Under the pieces are notes generated by a model, which worked only from the letters and a program-made list of their open reading frames with translations, was not told where the DNA came from and made no database searches. Made by a program: the position numbers and the translations under genes. This document shows, piece by piece, positions 24,601 to 32,808 of a DNA stretch of 64,000 nt; position 1 is the stretch's first letter; every line of letters begins with the position of its first letter. The stretch lies in assembly GCA_016647705.1 (NCBI GenBank), contig CM028335.1, positions 43,311,526 through 43,375,525 on the forward strand, given 5' to 3'. Source of the DNA: Eucommia ulmoides (Eukaryota > Streptophyta > Magnoliopsida > Garryales > Eucommiaceae).

Positions 24601-25743
24601 ATTAGATAACAGAAAATTGGGAATAGAAACAGAAGTTGAGAACAAAAAATTAAGAACAGAAACAGAAAATGGATAACATAAACACAAAATTAGATAATAT
24701 AAAATTGAGAACAGAAACTGAAAATTGAGAACAAAAACAGAAAATTGAGAACATAAACTAAAAATTGAGAACAAAAACAGAAATTTAGAGAACAGAAATT
24801 TGGGAACGGAAATTGAAAATTGAGAACAGAAACAGAAAATTGAGAACAGAAATAAAAAATTGAGAACATAAACTCAAAATTGAGAGTAAAAACAGAAAAT
24901 TAGATAATGGAAAATTGAGAATGGAAACTGAAAATTGAGAACAGAAACAGAAATTAGAGAATAGAAACTGAAAATTGAGAACAAAAACAAAAATTAGATA
25001 ACAGAAACTTAAAATTGAATGGAATAGTAAAATATAATAAAATGAAGGAAAGAATGGAATAGTGAAATATAATAATATTTTGTAATAAGGGCATAATGAG
25101 AATTCTACTATATTTCACTATTTCATTCTTTCCTTCATTCCATATCAACCAAACATGAGAATGGAATAGCGATTCCACTGATAATTCCATTCTATTCTTT
25201 CTCTTATTCCATTACTTCTTCCATTTCATTCTACCCTCATTCCATTCCGTCCAACCAAACAAGCCGTTATTTTTCAGTTTACCAGCTTATGTTTTACTTC
25301 ACACTAATATTTTAGTTAACTTCAATTATGATATCAAATATAAGTTGAAACATCTAGTTGGTATCAACTCAATGATTCAATCTAGTTGATATTGATTGAA
25401 GGACTGGAAATTTAATCGAGGGCCTAAAAATTAATAGGAACTGAGTGACCTGTTTCAAAGATAATTTAATCCCCTATCCCCTCTGTGTACTTAGATATCT
25501 TAAAATAATTTAATCCCCTATCCCTTCTGTGTACTTAGATATCTTAAAATTCTTTGCGTGGTTAAAATTCAAAAGATGTCAATGCCTATAAGATTTATTT
25601 CTTGAAATTTAACTTTTTGGTGCGTTGCAGGATTTATCTGTGTGAGAGGATTCAACAGAAGAACACGATCACCTCGACAGCTGGCTGAGAGATTCCACGT
25701 TTCAACTGTAGTTGGAAAGAGGAAGCAAAAAGATGATCAATAA
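1331..25743 (+). CDS. DML: DEMETER/ROS1-like 5-methylcytosine DNA glycosylase (split gene, about 21 exons)
   Basis: Bifunctional DNA glycosylase/lyase of the plant DEMETER/ROS1/DML family, which excises 5-methylcytosine in the nucleus and starts base-excision demethylation. Exons read by eye: 1331-1363, 1479-1596, 1697-2428, 2520-3482, 3571-3912, 4462-4552, 4625-5195, 5300-5379, 5518-5602, 5682-5773, 5872-5940, 6092-6128, 6237-6319, 16748-17161, 17568-17604, 17711-17768, 18045-18181, 18265-18330, 22387-22501, 23880-23918, 25631-25743. Introns are GT-AG and the phases agree, giving 1,424 codons and a TAA stop. Residues about 100-200 carry the Lys-rich KKHRPKVVVEG motif and KRSLNF. The HhH has Lys about 989 and Asp about 1007, followed by the Fe-S cysteines. 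Numbering introns by the 20-exon core, intron 12 spans 10.4 kb of transposons. The start is uncertain: an alternative is ATG at 1470 without the first intron. The exact subfamily is not assigned. Confidence 0.94.
3571..6319 (+). other. Glycosylase core exons: domain A, HhH and Fe-S loop
   Basis: Exon 3571-3912 opens the catalytic region with LDPETLRIWKVLM and KWWSEQREVFCGRAELF. Exons 4462-5195 continue with GDRRFSPWKGSV and the hallmark FLTQNVSDHLSS(S)AFMSLAA, then an acidic/Lys linker interrupting the fold, as usual in this family. Exon 5518-5602 encodes the helix-hairpin-helix IQGLGLKSVECIRLL with the catalytic Lys. Exon 5682-5773 starts with VDTNVGR, which holds the Asp. The 18-residue Lys-Asp spacing equals that of Arabidopsis DEMETER. 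Exon 6237-6319 encodes the C-x6-C-x2-C-x5-C 4Fe-4S loop. No key residue is missing, so activity is plausible. Confidence 0.92.
6604..6639. repeat. (AT)n microsatellite
   Basis: About 18 uninterrupted AT dinucleotides near the start of the long intron 12. Confidence 0.9.
7100..7745 (+). mobile_element. Copia LTR-derived sequence with small hairpins and a TATA box
   Basis: Precedes the copia reverse-transcriptase relic on the same strand and looks like its LTR or leader. Positions 7141-7200 hold short perfect inverted repeats: GTCTC..GAGAC (7143-7158) and AACCGT..ACGGTT (7161-7176), plus the palindrome TCCGGA. About 130 bp downstream is a TATA-like CTATAAATATAG near 7324. The LTR termini could not be fixed. 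Confidence 0.4.
7861..9120 (+). pseudogene. Ty1-copia reverse transcriptase/RNase H relic
   Basis: Several frames, broken by many stops, show copia pol motifs in order: GCKWVFTFKCKVDG, RLVAKGFT, YQETFAPV, HHLDVKNSFLNG, FIKLPPGFEG, LYGLKQSPRA, LGALKYFLGTEFARS. After a deletion of connecting sequence near 8632, the RNase H motifs TDANWVGG and VARSSAKVEFR follow. The run ends in a purine-rich tract (TTAAGGGGGAG) at the LTR start. It is dead and lies in intron 12 of the glycosylase gene, in the gene's orientation. Confidence 0.85.
9121..9240 (+). mobile_element. Truncated 3' LTR of the copia relic
   Basis: Starts with TGTTGGAAAG directly after the polypurine tract, as expected of a copia 3' LTR. 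It is cut off after about 120 bp, where an antisense copia gag begins. Confidence 0.6.
9245..9975 (-). pseudogene. Ty1-copia gag relic (antisense)
   Basis: Reading the minus strand from about 9975 down gives a gag of the UBN2/copia type: MRLNGDNFHRWSQSV, IRGRGKIGYLIRD, TWDAENSMVMAWLV. After decayed sequence, a segment resembling the gag C-terminal part precedes the truncation. It continues directly from a primer-binding site and LTR at 10052-10275, so this is the 5' third of a second copia element opposed to the first. Confidence 0.75.
10052..10275 (-). mobile_element. Copia 5' LTR (212 bp) and primer-binding site
   Basis: On the minus strand the LTR runs from TGTTGGAAAGTTG at 10275 to CTGCTCCA at 10064. 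It is followed by a TGGTATCAGAGC-type primer-binding site (initiator Met tRNA), visible on the plus strand as GCTCTGATACCA at 10049-10060. The gag relic at 9245-9975 is its interior. Confidence 0.75.
10276..11539. other. Unclassified intronic DNA, part LTR-like
   Basis: No coding frame. Around 10400-10800 it resembles a Ty3/Tat-type LTR on the plus strand (GGCCTATAAATTC TATA-like box near 10691, then a leader), but no LTR end or primer-binding site could be found. From 10880 to 11100 short pyrimidine-rich phrases such as CTTTACTTT recur. The remainder shows nothing recognisable. Confidence 0.3.
11540..11985 (-). pseudogene. RNase H (RVT_3-type) relic, probably from a LINE
   Basis: The minus strand reads NIDGASKGNHG, GAGVIRDRRGQFIF, then a stop in the helix normally carrying the catalytic Glu, followed by VDSQVLI and HIFRELTSRADVLENFG. 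The order matches plant RNase H domains found at the ends of non-LTR retrotransposons. Upstream reverse transcriptase was not seen, so this is a 3' fragment. It could also come from a host RNase H-like gene. Confidence 0.6.
12896..14560 (-). mobile_element. Ty3/gypsy fragment: one LTR flanked by both internal ends
   Basis: On the minus strand a polypurine tract (14484-14499) leads into an LTR at 14483-14171 (TGTCGATAG...GATCTATCA, 313 bp). A primer-binding site of TTGGTATCAAGAGCAG type and the gag ORF follow. Sequence upstream of the polypurine tract resembles the 3' end of a Ty3 interior. Both outer boundaries lie inside internal sequence, so this is a tandem or circle-derived piece. It sits inside the TRIM. 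Confidence 0.65.
12931..14134 (-). pseudogene. Ty3/gypsy gag relic
   Basis: The frame from 14134 encodes an N-terminal coiled-coil-like segment, then FRRLELPIFTGTDPDGWIFRAERYF and ALSMEGKALAWY, typical of Retrotrans_gag. The frame breaks near 13530-13705 and resumes as the matrix-distal part with a Ser/Thr-rich linker. It ends in a zinc knuckle, CYRCKEKYSPGHAC, near 13010-13055. Nothing of pol is present. It starts about 35 nt after the LTR at 14171-14483. Confidence 0.8.
14741..15325 (+). pseudogene. Copia gag zinc knuckle and protease relic
   Basis: Starts with ATG at 14741 shortly after the primer-binding site at 14720. After about 20 codons most of gag is deleted. The remaining frames give a Cys/His knuckle (CSFCGKENHTQDTYW), the linker SPKYVHVATSNQVAP, and a copia protease start, WIIESAATNHMLG, with the active-site DSGA changed to ESAA. 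The sequence stops near 15325; integrase and reverse transcriptase are missing. Confidence 0.7.
15326..16747. other. 3' part of intron 12, no gene seen
   Basis: Mostly AT-rich with pyrimidine-rich stretches. A palindromic AAGGTTCGAACTCCTT-like stretch near 15460 recalls a tRNA B-box but no tRNA or SINE body is evident. Positions 15833-16128 are a tandem duplication listed separately. The intron ends with the acceptor CATGCAG at 16747. Confidence 0.4.
15833..16128. repeat. Imperfect tandem duplication (about 136 and 160 bp)
   Basis: Both copies run from TTGTGTAC..TTTTCCACTTCTT through CTGTATGTCCTTGA to ACAAATTGTCTAGGGT(A/G)GTG. The second copy has an extra internal TTTTCCACTTCTTCTCTGAT repeat. 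Confidence 0.7.
19080..20256 (-). pseudogene. Ty3/gypsy gag C-terminus and protease relic
   Basis: Minus-strand frames give a Pro-rich linker, then a zinc-knuckle remnant (SYQCGQSNHKSN, first Cys lost). After a frameshift and Glu/Lys-rich sequence comes a protease-like IIIDSGSSENIVS near 19720-19760. Decayed sequence ending in MSPCVVPT, the region normally just before the reverse transcriptase, lies at about 19070. The reverse transcriptase, RNase H and integrase are deleted before the LTR at 18966. Confidence 0.65.
20736..20930 (+). repeat. 71-72 bp tandem repeat, about 2.7 copies
   Basis: Unit starts GCTCTGATCATCTT at 20736, 20808 and 20879, followed by CCAGCTCTT and CCGTTCCTACCTTCAT. It is in the leader of the nested copia, upstream of gag. 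Confidence 0.8.
21117..21535 (+). pseudogene. Copia gag fragment
   Basis: Reads GRKLNRTNYLNLSKVVKVALTG and GKHHLIEYALAQDD, matching the N-terminal copia gag motif (LNGxNYxxWS..V). After frameshifts come MYDLSIEYFQIQQA and DYFSTFDRLYEKLN, the conserved gag helix motif. It is interrupted by stops and lacks the zinc knuckle. Confidence 0.7.
22540..23822. mobile_element. MULE-like element with long terminal inverted repeats
   Basis: About 130 bp at the left end (TTAAACCCGA, CAACAAAT-like, then AATACCCTT, GTATTT) match the reverse complement of the right end with moderate divergence. Candidate 9-bp target duplications TATTTTTTT (22531-22539) and TATTTTTTC (23823-23831) flank it. No transposase frame exists; the interior is A-rich and T-rich homopolymer-like sequence. 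It lies in intron 18. Long TIRs and a 9-bp duplication fit a non-autonomous Mutator-like element. Confidence 0.7.
24320..25266. mobile_element. PIF/Harbinger-type MITE in intron 19
   Basis: Termini CGGTATGTTTGGTTGGA and, inverted, CGGCTTGTTTGGTTGGA continue into matching GGAATGG-rich arms. A 3-bp TTA flanks each side (24317-24319, 25267-25269). TIR type and TTA duplication fit PIF/Harbinger. It has no coding capacity; its centre is a minisatellite. It is larger (947 bp) than most MITEs because of that repeat. Confidence 0.8.
24530..25015. repeat. A-rich minisatellite inside the MITE
   Basis: Around 20 or more degenerate copies of a roughly 20-bp unit close to AAAATTGAGAACAGAAAC. It reads open on the minus strand only because it lacks stops there, so it is not a gene. 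Confidence 0.85.
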
Positions 25744-26629
25744 AGTAGTGTTTGGGAGTACGGAATCAAGCTGCGGAATTGGACTTGGAAATGAACACAT
25801 GTAAATTGTGAGATTTTTACATTAAGTTCATTTCTAATTCCGATTTCAAAACTCCAATTCCATGAGATCGAATGCTTCCTAGCAGTAAAATGTCTCTCTG
25901 TCTCAAAAAGACTGCATATTGTTAATTTATGATTTACCCAGTGTGGTGTATATGTTTAGAAAGAGCTCATCGGAGTGATGTGGAAATGGATCATCCAGTT
26001 GTATATATAATCTTCATTTCATCATTTACAATCGCACAAAAGCAGTCTCATTCTTTTACTGCCAAATGTACATTTGTGGAGTGCTGGAGGAAAACATAGT
26101 CGTCATTCTTTTACAATTATACATCAAATGTCCTCGTGAACTCTTATTAGGGGTTGTTTGGGAGGGGTGAGTTGCCCTTGATTCCTAAAGCATAGCAACT
26201 CATTTCGTTTATGTATATGTTAATTAGTTATGATATTAAAACTTTTGGAAATTTTTTACTTATGAACCTCTAAGTTTGGCTGAATGTTAATGTTTATTAG
26301 TTTTGGTATGTTGCACTAGAAATCAAAACCAAATCTGTTAGGTATAATATCAAATCCAAAATCGAACTGTAAATTGTTGATTTTTAAGAAATCAGTTTTT
26401 AAACCTAACTGTTTAATTTTATATAAAAACTTAAATCGCAAATCGTTAAGGTTTTTTTTTTTTTTTTTTTTTTTTTCGTAAAATTATAAACAAAAACATA
26501 ACTAAAATATAAAACGAATTTTAAACAAAATCAAAAAATTATTAACTACGACAAAAAACATACAATAAAGTACTACAAAAAGTTCATATGTAATCAAAAA
26601 AACAAAAATCCAAAAAATAGAGGTGAAAG
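25744..26629. other. 3' flank of the glycosylase gene
   Basis: Should contain the 3' UTR and polyadenylation site just after the TAA at 25743. AT-rich with no further exon. A long T run lies near 26452-26475. No gene or complete transposon end recognised up to the solo LTR at 26630. Confidence 0.45.
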
Positions 26630-27068
26630 TGTTGATCCTAAGATTTTGATGAACAATTAAAGGTTCATATTTTTTGTAGAACTAATAGTTTAATTGAGTG
26701 TTTCAGTTAATTAAGTTCCAATGATAAAGATAGGATGATAAGTTATAAATAGATGCCAAATGATGATGACAAAGATGATAAAGAATTAAGATTTTGAAGA
26801 AATTAGGGAAAACAACTCAGGTGAATTTCAATTCTTAATATCCCAATTAGGAATACACACGGCACAAAAAAATTTATTGTTTATGTGTGTTTTGATAAGA
26901 TGAAATTATTTGCTCCTATGTGTATTTGAAAATAAATATTTATAATTGACTTAAATGAAATTTAAGAAGTTAGTGGAGCTTATTTAGAAAATAAAATGAT
27001 TAAAGGGACGAAAATGTAAATAAGAATGAGTTCAAAATGAATTTAAAAAAGAGATCCAGCATGCATAA

Positions 27069-27303
27069 GTCGATTGGTAAGTTGACTGGACAAAACATGT
27101 GAAACTTTCTGTATCTTTAAGTCAACAGGTAAGTCGACCAGTCAAGAGAAATGAAACTCTGTCTCTCTAAGTCGATAGATAGGTCGACTAGTGAAGAGAA
27201 ATAGAACTCTCTGAATCTCCAAGTCGACAGATAGGTCGACCAATGAACACAACAGCTTTGGCTTGGCTACATCCTGAATCGAGCGGTCGACTGGTCGGTC
27301 GAC
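27069..27303 (+). repeat. Paired GTCGAC palindrome array, solo LTR copy
   Basis: Five pairs start at 27069/27081, 27121/27133, 27171/27183, 27223/27235 and 27286/27298. Every pair has exactly 12 bp between the starts of its two GTCGAC-like hexamers. Pairs are 50-63 bp apart. Confidence 0.85.
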
Positions 27304-28299
27304 TGAGGGCACAGTTTCAGGATATTGTGGATTCCGATTTCATATCTAAAAGTAGCCGTTTTTTGTTGTGATTTGTGAGAGATTTTAGGGATTTTATGAT
27401 ATTTAAAATATGCTTAATCTATTATTTAATTCCTATTAATTTGGTTCATTAAGTTTGATTGTTTCTCAATTTAGTACATAAAATTGTTTCTATTCTATTT
27501 AACTGAGATTGAGAAATATTTGGGGGTCTTAATTGAGAGATTTAAAAGTTATAATTAAGTGAATTGAACCAAAATGAAGTCATAATGATATAAGGGGTCT
27601 AAGAGAGCTTTTAAGTGTCATGACACATCGGAACTAACCGTTAGAGAGGTGATTTATATCCTATATATATAGACCTGCGTTTTTCATATATGATTAAGAA
27701 GTGAGAGTGATTAAGAGATCATATTGAGCTATTGTAAGAGATATTATTCTGAGATTTTGTGAGAGTTATTCTAAGAGACAATCTTGAGAAGCATTTGCTA
27801 TTAATCACTGCTGCTATCGGATCTTAAGTAACTACGTTCTTTTTATTTTTTCGGTGAATTCCGGGTGAGATATTTCCAATTACTTTCTATTGTGCATTGC
27901 TTGTTTAATTTTTGGAAATTGATATTTAGAAATTGTTTTTGATTCTTTATTGAAGAAAATATTTTATAAACAATTTTTTTAATCTGATTACATGCTAAAT
28001 TATTTACTACCCATCTTTTGTTTAAAATTAGATTTTCAATCTCACACTTTTCTATCACTAGATTTGGGATATTAATCAAGTTTTAATTTATCTGGGGTGG
28101 TAGAAGCTCCGAGTGAGATTATTTGCTTATCAATTTGTATTGGTGAATAGTGTGACAGATTAAATACTGTTGGGGGTATTCAATCAAAGAGTAGCCAGTT
28201 TTCAGTCTCTTCTTATAAAGAGATTGAGGTAGTAATTATTCTTGAATAGAATTGAATTTGAGTGAATTTTGTAACGGTTCAATCCTTACCGAGTAAAAG

Positions 28300-28302
<3 letters not shown>

Positions 28303-28356
<54 letters not shown>
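28303..28356. repeat. (AT)n microsatellite in the solo LTR
   Basis: About 27 AT units in a position that is not repetitive in the two other LTR copies. Confidence 0.9.
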
Positions 28357-28360
<4 letters not shown>

Positions 28361-28789
28361 TCTTTTGCCTTTGTGTTAAAAAGAATTAGGTTATTATTTA
28401 GCCTGTAAAAAGTAGAGATTCTTCCTTAACCTGTGAAAAGGATTTTGTAAAGGTTGATTCTGAGCCTGTAAAAGAATCGTTGTTAGGGTTTGGTTCTTAC
28501 CTTTAAAGGGATCTTGAGTATTAGTAGGTGCGACTCTCCGTGGGGCTCAGGGGACTGGATTAGCCAAAAGTAGTTTGGTGAACCAGTATAAATCTTTGGT
28601 GTACTGCAATCTTTAATTTGTTTATTATTGTTGTTTGGTGTGCACCTAGTTGATTATATAATTCCGATGTGATATAAATATAATAATTAATTTAGGATTA
28701 AAATTAATTATTTGATTTATTAAGTATTTTATTCTAATAATTTTTAATTACCCAATTCACCCCCTCTTGGGTATTCCACTGGGCCAACA

Positions 28790-29937
28790 AATTCAATTCA
28801 AGACCCTTTCATCAAAGGTTTGTCAAGGTTTATATTTTAAACATATCCTAAAGTTGCATGCTAGAGTTGCATCCTCTTATGATTACATACATCATACATA
28901 ATGCATGTTCATAATCAACCCTTCATATAGATTCATACAGAGACAAGAATACAACCATGCATAAGAATAATTTCATTAAAAAAATCCTAATATTTCACTA
29001 GTCAGGATCTAGGTTTCTAACTGCTTAATAATTCAAAGAAACTTGCTATAATAAAGGTAACTTTTGATAAGAGGCCACCCCCTTGCAAGATCATAAAAAT
29101 GGGTTTGACCTCAATCATGATTGTTAAGATACGAGAAAATGTTGCCACTCTAAAGTAAGCTATAGGCCAAATGAACCCAGCACCGCCGTCCAAAAAATAA
29201 AAGAAGTCTAATCACCAACATGTACATAGGACAACAATACCATATACTAGATAAAGAATTAGGTAGAGCCGCAAAAAGAATGGACTGTTATAAGGAATTA
29301 CAGCACCCACTAGGTGACATAATCAACACCAATGAATAATACAAGCAACAACCTTGATCGATGAGAAGACGACAACGATCTAGAAAAGTCTAGTGGGCAG
29401 AATGAAGCCAAATCAACAAACCTAAACTATCACTACGAATCAGGAAATTGTGTCAATTGAAAATAAGATAATTGATTGGAGAAAAATTTGGGGAAAGATC
29501 ACCAAGATAAAGAACCAGAAAGACCACATAAACCAATCCATAGATATGATTGAACAATCTAAACCCATTCGCCTTATAGTGGGTACCTATAGAAGGTTCT
29601 ACTATTTGGAACCCCGGTGTTCCCAAGGCATAAGTCCATTCTCTCTACCTTGTGCCTGAGTAGGCCTAATGATGCCCAACAATTTCCAATCCAACAAACC
29701 CCTAACCTAATGCACTATAGGCCCAAACCAACTCAAGTATCCCAAAAGCGAAAGTAATTTAACCCACTTCCTGTTTCACTTTCCAAAATCTTTCACGATT
29801 GCCTAAAAAAGGCGTTACGAACACCAATTCTCTTACACCATGAAAACCCAAAGCTCTAAGGTTTAACCCTCATAGTTTCTATCAATACCACTCTAGAGGA
29901 GCTATCCTTCATACTGACCAACACTGCCACCTCAGGT
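28790..29937. other. Unidentified intergenic DNA
   Basis: Less AT-rich than its surroundings, with short frames on both strands but none with recognisable motifs. Nothing identified; a decayed transposon is possible. Confidence 0.3.
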
Positions 29938-30824
29938 ATGTAGACACCGCATTTTGTCTCACTCGTTTTGCATTTTGTAAAAGTGTTTGGTCTAAAATGC
30001 AAATTCAGACAAACTTTAAACCACATTTAAGAGGACAATGTTTCTCCTTAGATTCATGTATTTAAATTTTATTTAATTTTTTGGAATTTTTTTAAAAAAA
30101 ATAGGCAATTTGTTTGAAATTGACAAAGAAATAAAGTTTTGGGCTAAAATCAAAATTTTTAAAAGTCAATTGGGGACTAAATTGGTTAAATTGTAAGTGT
30201 ATTTTCATAGAATATGACTTTGGATATGATTAATTTAATTTTCCACCCATTAATTTTAATTTTGTTTTACCAATTCCAACTACTTTACATTTTAGTTCAA
30301 AAATTATATTTTTCGCCCATTTTGTCAAATTGATGGCAAAAAATAATTTATTTTTCAAAATTGAACTTTCCAATATTAATTTCGATAGTTTAATGTTACC
30401 TTTGTCATTTTAATTTTAGGAAAAATAAATATATCATATGTAATTGACAAAAAATGCTCAAATCATAGAAAAACACTTAATGTGCACCTCCTGGGATTAA
30501 GGCGAAGCCTTGAATTCTAGAATTGGAGTGCCCCAAGCAACCTAGGGAGTGACTGAAACCATTACCCAAATGGTATAACAAATGAAGGTGAAATCAAGCT
30601 AATTTTACACTTCGTTCCTTAATTAGAGGGTCTATTGAGTAATTTTTACGAAATAGGGGTAACCCCCATCATTTGAAATAAGGGATTGATGCACCCCAGA
30701 TTTTGATAGTAGAAAAAATAGAAATTCAGGAAGAAAAAGAAACAAGTTTTCATTCCTCCCTTTCTAAGTTCTCTAAATTCGTTCATTTTGAATTTTTTTC
30801 AAGGGTTTTTCTAGGCGTCGGTTT
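29938..30824 (+). mobile_element. Possible LTR fragment
   Basis: Begins TGTAGACACCGCATTTTGTC, a start resembling plant Ty3 LTRs, and continues through AT-rich sequence with a GTGCACCTCCTGGG segment. No partner LTR, primer-binding site or duplication is visible, so this is a weak call. Confidence 0.25.
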
Positions 30825-30896
30825 TTATCACTAGATTTGAGATATTAATTGAGTTTTAATTTATTTGGGGTAGTAGAAGCTCCGAGTGAGATAATC
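30825..30896 (+). mobile_element. 72-bp fragment of the Sirevirus LTR
   Basis: Matches the part of the Sirevirus LTR that reads TTTTATCACTAG...GGTAGTAGAAGCTCCGAGTG (compare 28048-28120 and 34225-34290). It abuts the start of the Ty3 element's LTR, which suggests that element inserted into, or recombined with, an older Sirevirus LTR. Confidence 0.7.
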
Positions 30897-31124
30897 TGTA
30901 AGACCCCGATTTAGCACGTATGTCATTTTAGTTGCATTTTAGAGTAATTGAAAAATTCGGGAAAAAATTTGTTAATCAATATTCAAATTAAAAGTTTAGG
31001 GGTCAAATTGAAAAATTAGAAACATTAAATCTAAACTTGAGATTTCAAATTTATTTCAAATTTGTCATTAAATTTCAAGAATTTCAATATGTTAAGGGTG
31101 AAAGTACAATTTGAGATAATCATA

Positions 31125-31126
31125 AA

Positions 31127-31186
<60 letters not shown>
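31125..31186. repeat. (TG)n(TA)n compound microsatellite
   Basis: About 13 TG units followed by about 17 TA units within the 5' Tekay LTR. The corresponding 3' LTR position carries only a short mixed run. Confidence 0.9.
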
Positions 31187-31191
<5 letters not shown>

Positions 31192-32595
31192 ACATGCAGA
31201 AGAAATGATCAAGATCTCAAAATCAAAAAATTAGAAAAAAAAAAAATTCAGAGAGAGAGAATCGGAGGAGGGCCGTGGGTGTTCATGATCGGCGGTAGGA
31301 GGGAAGGCTGTTCTGATCGGTCGGCGATTGTGGGTGAGAGAGGGTTTGTTTATTGTTGTTATGTTCAGGCTGTGAGCGTGTGTGTGTTCTTTTTCATGCC
31401 GTTGCCATTTGGTATGCTCTGTTTCATTTCGTAGTCACGTGGTTGTGTGCTCTGCTCCGAATTGTCCGACGATGTGTGGAGTGATCGGCGTGCATATGTG
31501 TGTGATGGGTTGAGTGTGTTATGTTCTCTGTTCATTGTCGATCCTCCGGTGATCGTGGGATGGGTTGATCGTCGCCGTTCGGTGTGTGTCCGTCGTGCAT
31601 GTAGGTATGTGTTCTATTCCATTTCACTGTCGTGCGTGGGTGTATTCTCTGATATTTTGTGTGTGCATGTGTGTATAGTTAGTCAAGTGAGATCAATTCT
31701 ATTTCGTTGGTTGGTTCGTCATAATTTTCGTGGGTATGTGTGCGTTGCAGCGCGCGCGCGTGTGTGTGTGTGTGTAAGCTCGGTGGTTTCGTGGGTAGGC
31801 GTGTTCAGTTGTGGGGTGGTTGGTGGTGGTTGTTGATCGGTGGTGTGGGGTGTGTAGGACCGACGGTGAGAATCGGCGAGGTATAAGAGGCCACTGGTGG
31901 TCGACAATAGTAGAGAGAGAAAGGGAAACCGGCGGGACGGGAACTGAACCAAAACAGGAAAAAAAAAAAAAAAAAAACAAAGGAAGAAAAGGAAAAAGGA
32001 AGAAAAAAGAAAACTACATAAATAACCCCAACAAAATTTAAAATTCATCTCGCGACCTGTGAACGGTTCGAAATGGGTAACGTTTTTCGTTAAGTTTATT
32101 TTAGTTATTGTTAACTTAAATTACTAGTATCAAAAATGTCGAAATGGCGATAATAAATACTGAGACCGTTCACATGAATAAATTTTATTCATTAATTTGT
32201 AACGAAGTGAAATTAACCGAATAATAATTTTCATAAATAAAATGTGGGGAATGAGAAATTACGGAGCTTAGGGCCTGCATTGCACGATTATATTATTTTG
32301 CATAAAATATTAATTTAGGCTCTATCATTACTAGGTTCGTAGGCGCCAACACCCCGGTAGGTTTTGGACGGTGTTGTTTTTGTAACGCGGGAAACAAGGT
32401 GAGTGTACTATCTTCTAGTAAATTATAAAATCTATTTTCACATATATGATGGAAAAATATGTTTACTTAAAATTGGACGAATTTGTAACTTATATGGATC
32501 AAGCAGTTTTGGGTGTGTGTGAAATTGATTGTGGAAAAAGTCGTTGGTTTTGAGGTGGAAATTGGTGTTTGGTCTGACTATGCCATAGTATTTAT

Positions 32596-32692
32596 CTGCT
32601 TCGGCAGAGTGGTGATTATCTACTTCGGCAGAGTGGCGATTATCTGCTTCGGCAGAGTGGTGATTATCTGCTACGGTAGAGCATTGTTATGT
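32596..32692 (+). repeat. 24-bp minisatellite in the Tekay LTR
   Basis: About four units of CTTCGGCAGAGTGGTGATTATCT(A/G). The same repeat with about five units lies at 55098-55218 in another LTR copy, so unit number varies between copies. Confidence 0.85.
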
Positions 32693-32808
32693 CCCGCTAG
32701 GAAGGCAAATCTTACGGGTGGTACGGTACCGTTGCAACTCCCGATCGTGAGGTTAAAACGATCCTATGTCTAGTCGGTGGATGGTGTGGTGTTTTGTCGT
32801 ATACGGTG

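Larger units (their letters stand above)
16748..25743 (+). other. C-terminal exons: permuted CXXC and RRM-like region
   Basis: These exons resume in frame after the 10.4-kb intron. In order they read CEPIIEIPSSPG, EGDMSKALVAV, YELPDSHPLLAN, DDPAPYLLAIW, a Cys-rich stretch (CNKETCLSCQSS..SQTVCGTIL) matching the permuted CXXC unit, IPCRTAARGRFPLNGTYFQVNE, WIWNLPRR, and FWKGFICVRGFNRRTR. This order is that of DEMETER/ROS1 C-termini, which are required for glycosylase function. The coding sequence ends in a Lys-rich tail at 25743. The exons are 37-414 nt and separated by transposon-laden introns of up to 4 kb. Confidence 0.92.
26630..28789 (+). mobile_element. Sirevirus-type solo LTR (2.16 kb)
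   Basis: Begins TGTTGATCCTAAGATTTTG and ends GGGCCAACA, matching along its length the LTRs of the Sirevirus at 32809-41991. No primer-binding site or polypurine tract adjoins it. Flanking pentamers GAAAG and AATTC do not match, so no target duplication is visible. It contains the paired GTCGAC array at 27069-27303 and an expanded (AT)n run. Confidence 0.85.

Noticed and set aside
24502-25190. Minus-strand frames rich in Phe, Leu and Ser
   Set aside because: They are translations of the MITE minisatellite, which lacks stops on that strand.
26150-26200. Second Harbinger-type MITE (TTA then GGGGTTGTTTGGGAGGG)
   Set aside because: No inverted partner end was found downstream.
31126-31836. Open frames of 102 and 129 codons in the Tekay LTR
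   Set aside because: They start in the TG/TA microsatellite or run through low-complexity TG-rich LTR sequence; no motif, and the second LTR copy does not keep them.
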